From: Talpa occidentalis
Lineage: Eukaryota > Chordata > Mammalia > Eulipotyphla > Talpidae
Assembly (NCBI RefSeq): GCF_014898055.3
Contig: NW_023603184.1
Span: forward strand, 34,533,359 to 34,597,358
DNA length: 64,000 nucleotides
Direction of reading: 5' to 3'
In this document: positions 63,940 to 64,000 of the stretch, in pieces
Numbering within the stretch: the first letter of the stretch is position 1
How the letters are laid out: each line of letters begins with the position of its first letter
Made by a program: the position numbers and the translations under genes
The notes under the pieces: model-generated
Databases searched by the model: none
What the model saw: only the letters and a program-made list of their open reading frames with translations
Told to the model about the DNA's origin: nothing

Positions 63940-64000
63940 CTGGAGGAGAAACAACCAACTGAGGCACGGCAGCGGGAGACGCACGGCCCCCGTGAAGTCT

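Overview
This window is nuclear DNA of a placental mammal. Spliced exons with standard gt/ag borders reconstruct four genes known to sit side by side in mammals: DNHD1 (+), RRP8 (-), ILK (+) and TAF10 (-). The background holds mammalian repeats: old MIR, L2-like and L1 pieces, MaLR-type LTRs, and 16 copies of a tRNA-derived SINE ending in an (AAAT)n tail. That SINE is not Alu, B1/B2, horse ERE or ruminant Bov-tA as I remember them. A laurasiatherian such as a bat, pangolin or carnivore relative is plausible, but I cannot name the species.

Layout: positions 1-47,482 are the 3' four-fifths of DNHD1, a dynein-heavy-chain-like gene. I place 38 coding exons (about 4,330 codons) in one unbroken reading frame; the upstream exons lie left of the window. 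Positions 47,483-52,821 are intergenic, with an L1 tail and a CA repeat. RRP8 (complete, 7 coding exons, 455 codons) runs leftward from 56,460 to 52,822. A GC-rich island at about 56,240-57,420 lies between the divergent RRP8 and ILK starts. ILK (complete, 12 coding exons, 452 codons) runs 57,240-62,699. TAF10 comes in tail-to-tail from the right edge; its last four coding exons are present and its first is outside. The ILK and TAF10 poly(A) signals are separated by one base.

Roles: DNHD1 is a dynein-motor-fold protein linked to the sperm flagellum. RRP8 is a nucleolar SAM-dependent methyltransferase of rRNA and silencing, ILK is the focal-adhesion pseudokinase, and TAF10 is a histone-fold subunit of TFIID and SAGA. 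They share a neighbourhood rather than a pathway; RRP8 and ILK probably share a promoter. The most notable sequence finding is that DNHD1 keeps the whole dynein architecture but has lost the AAA1 Walker B acids and the AAA2 arginine of the SPATVSRC signature. I found no CRISPR array, operon, recent gene transfer or clearly new system.
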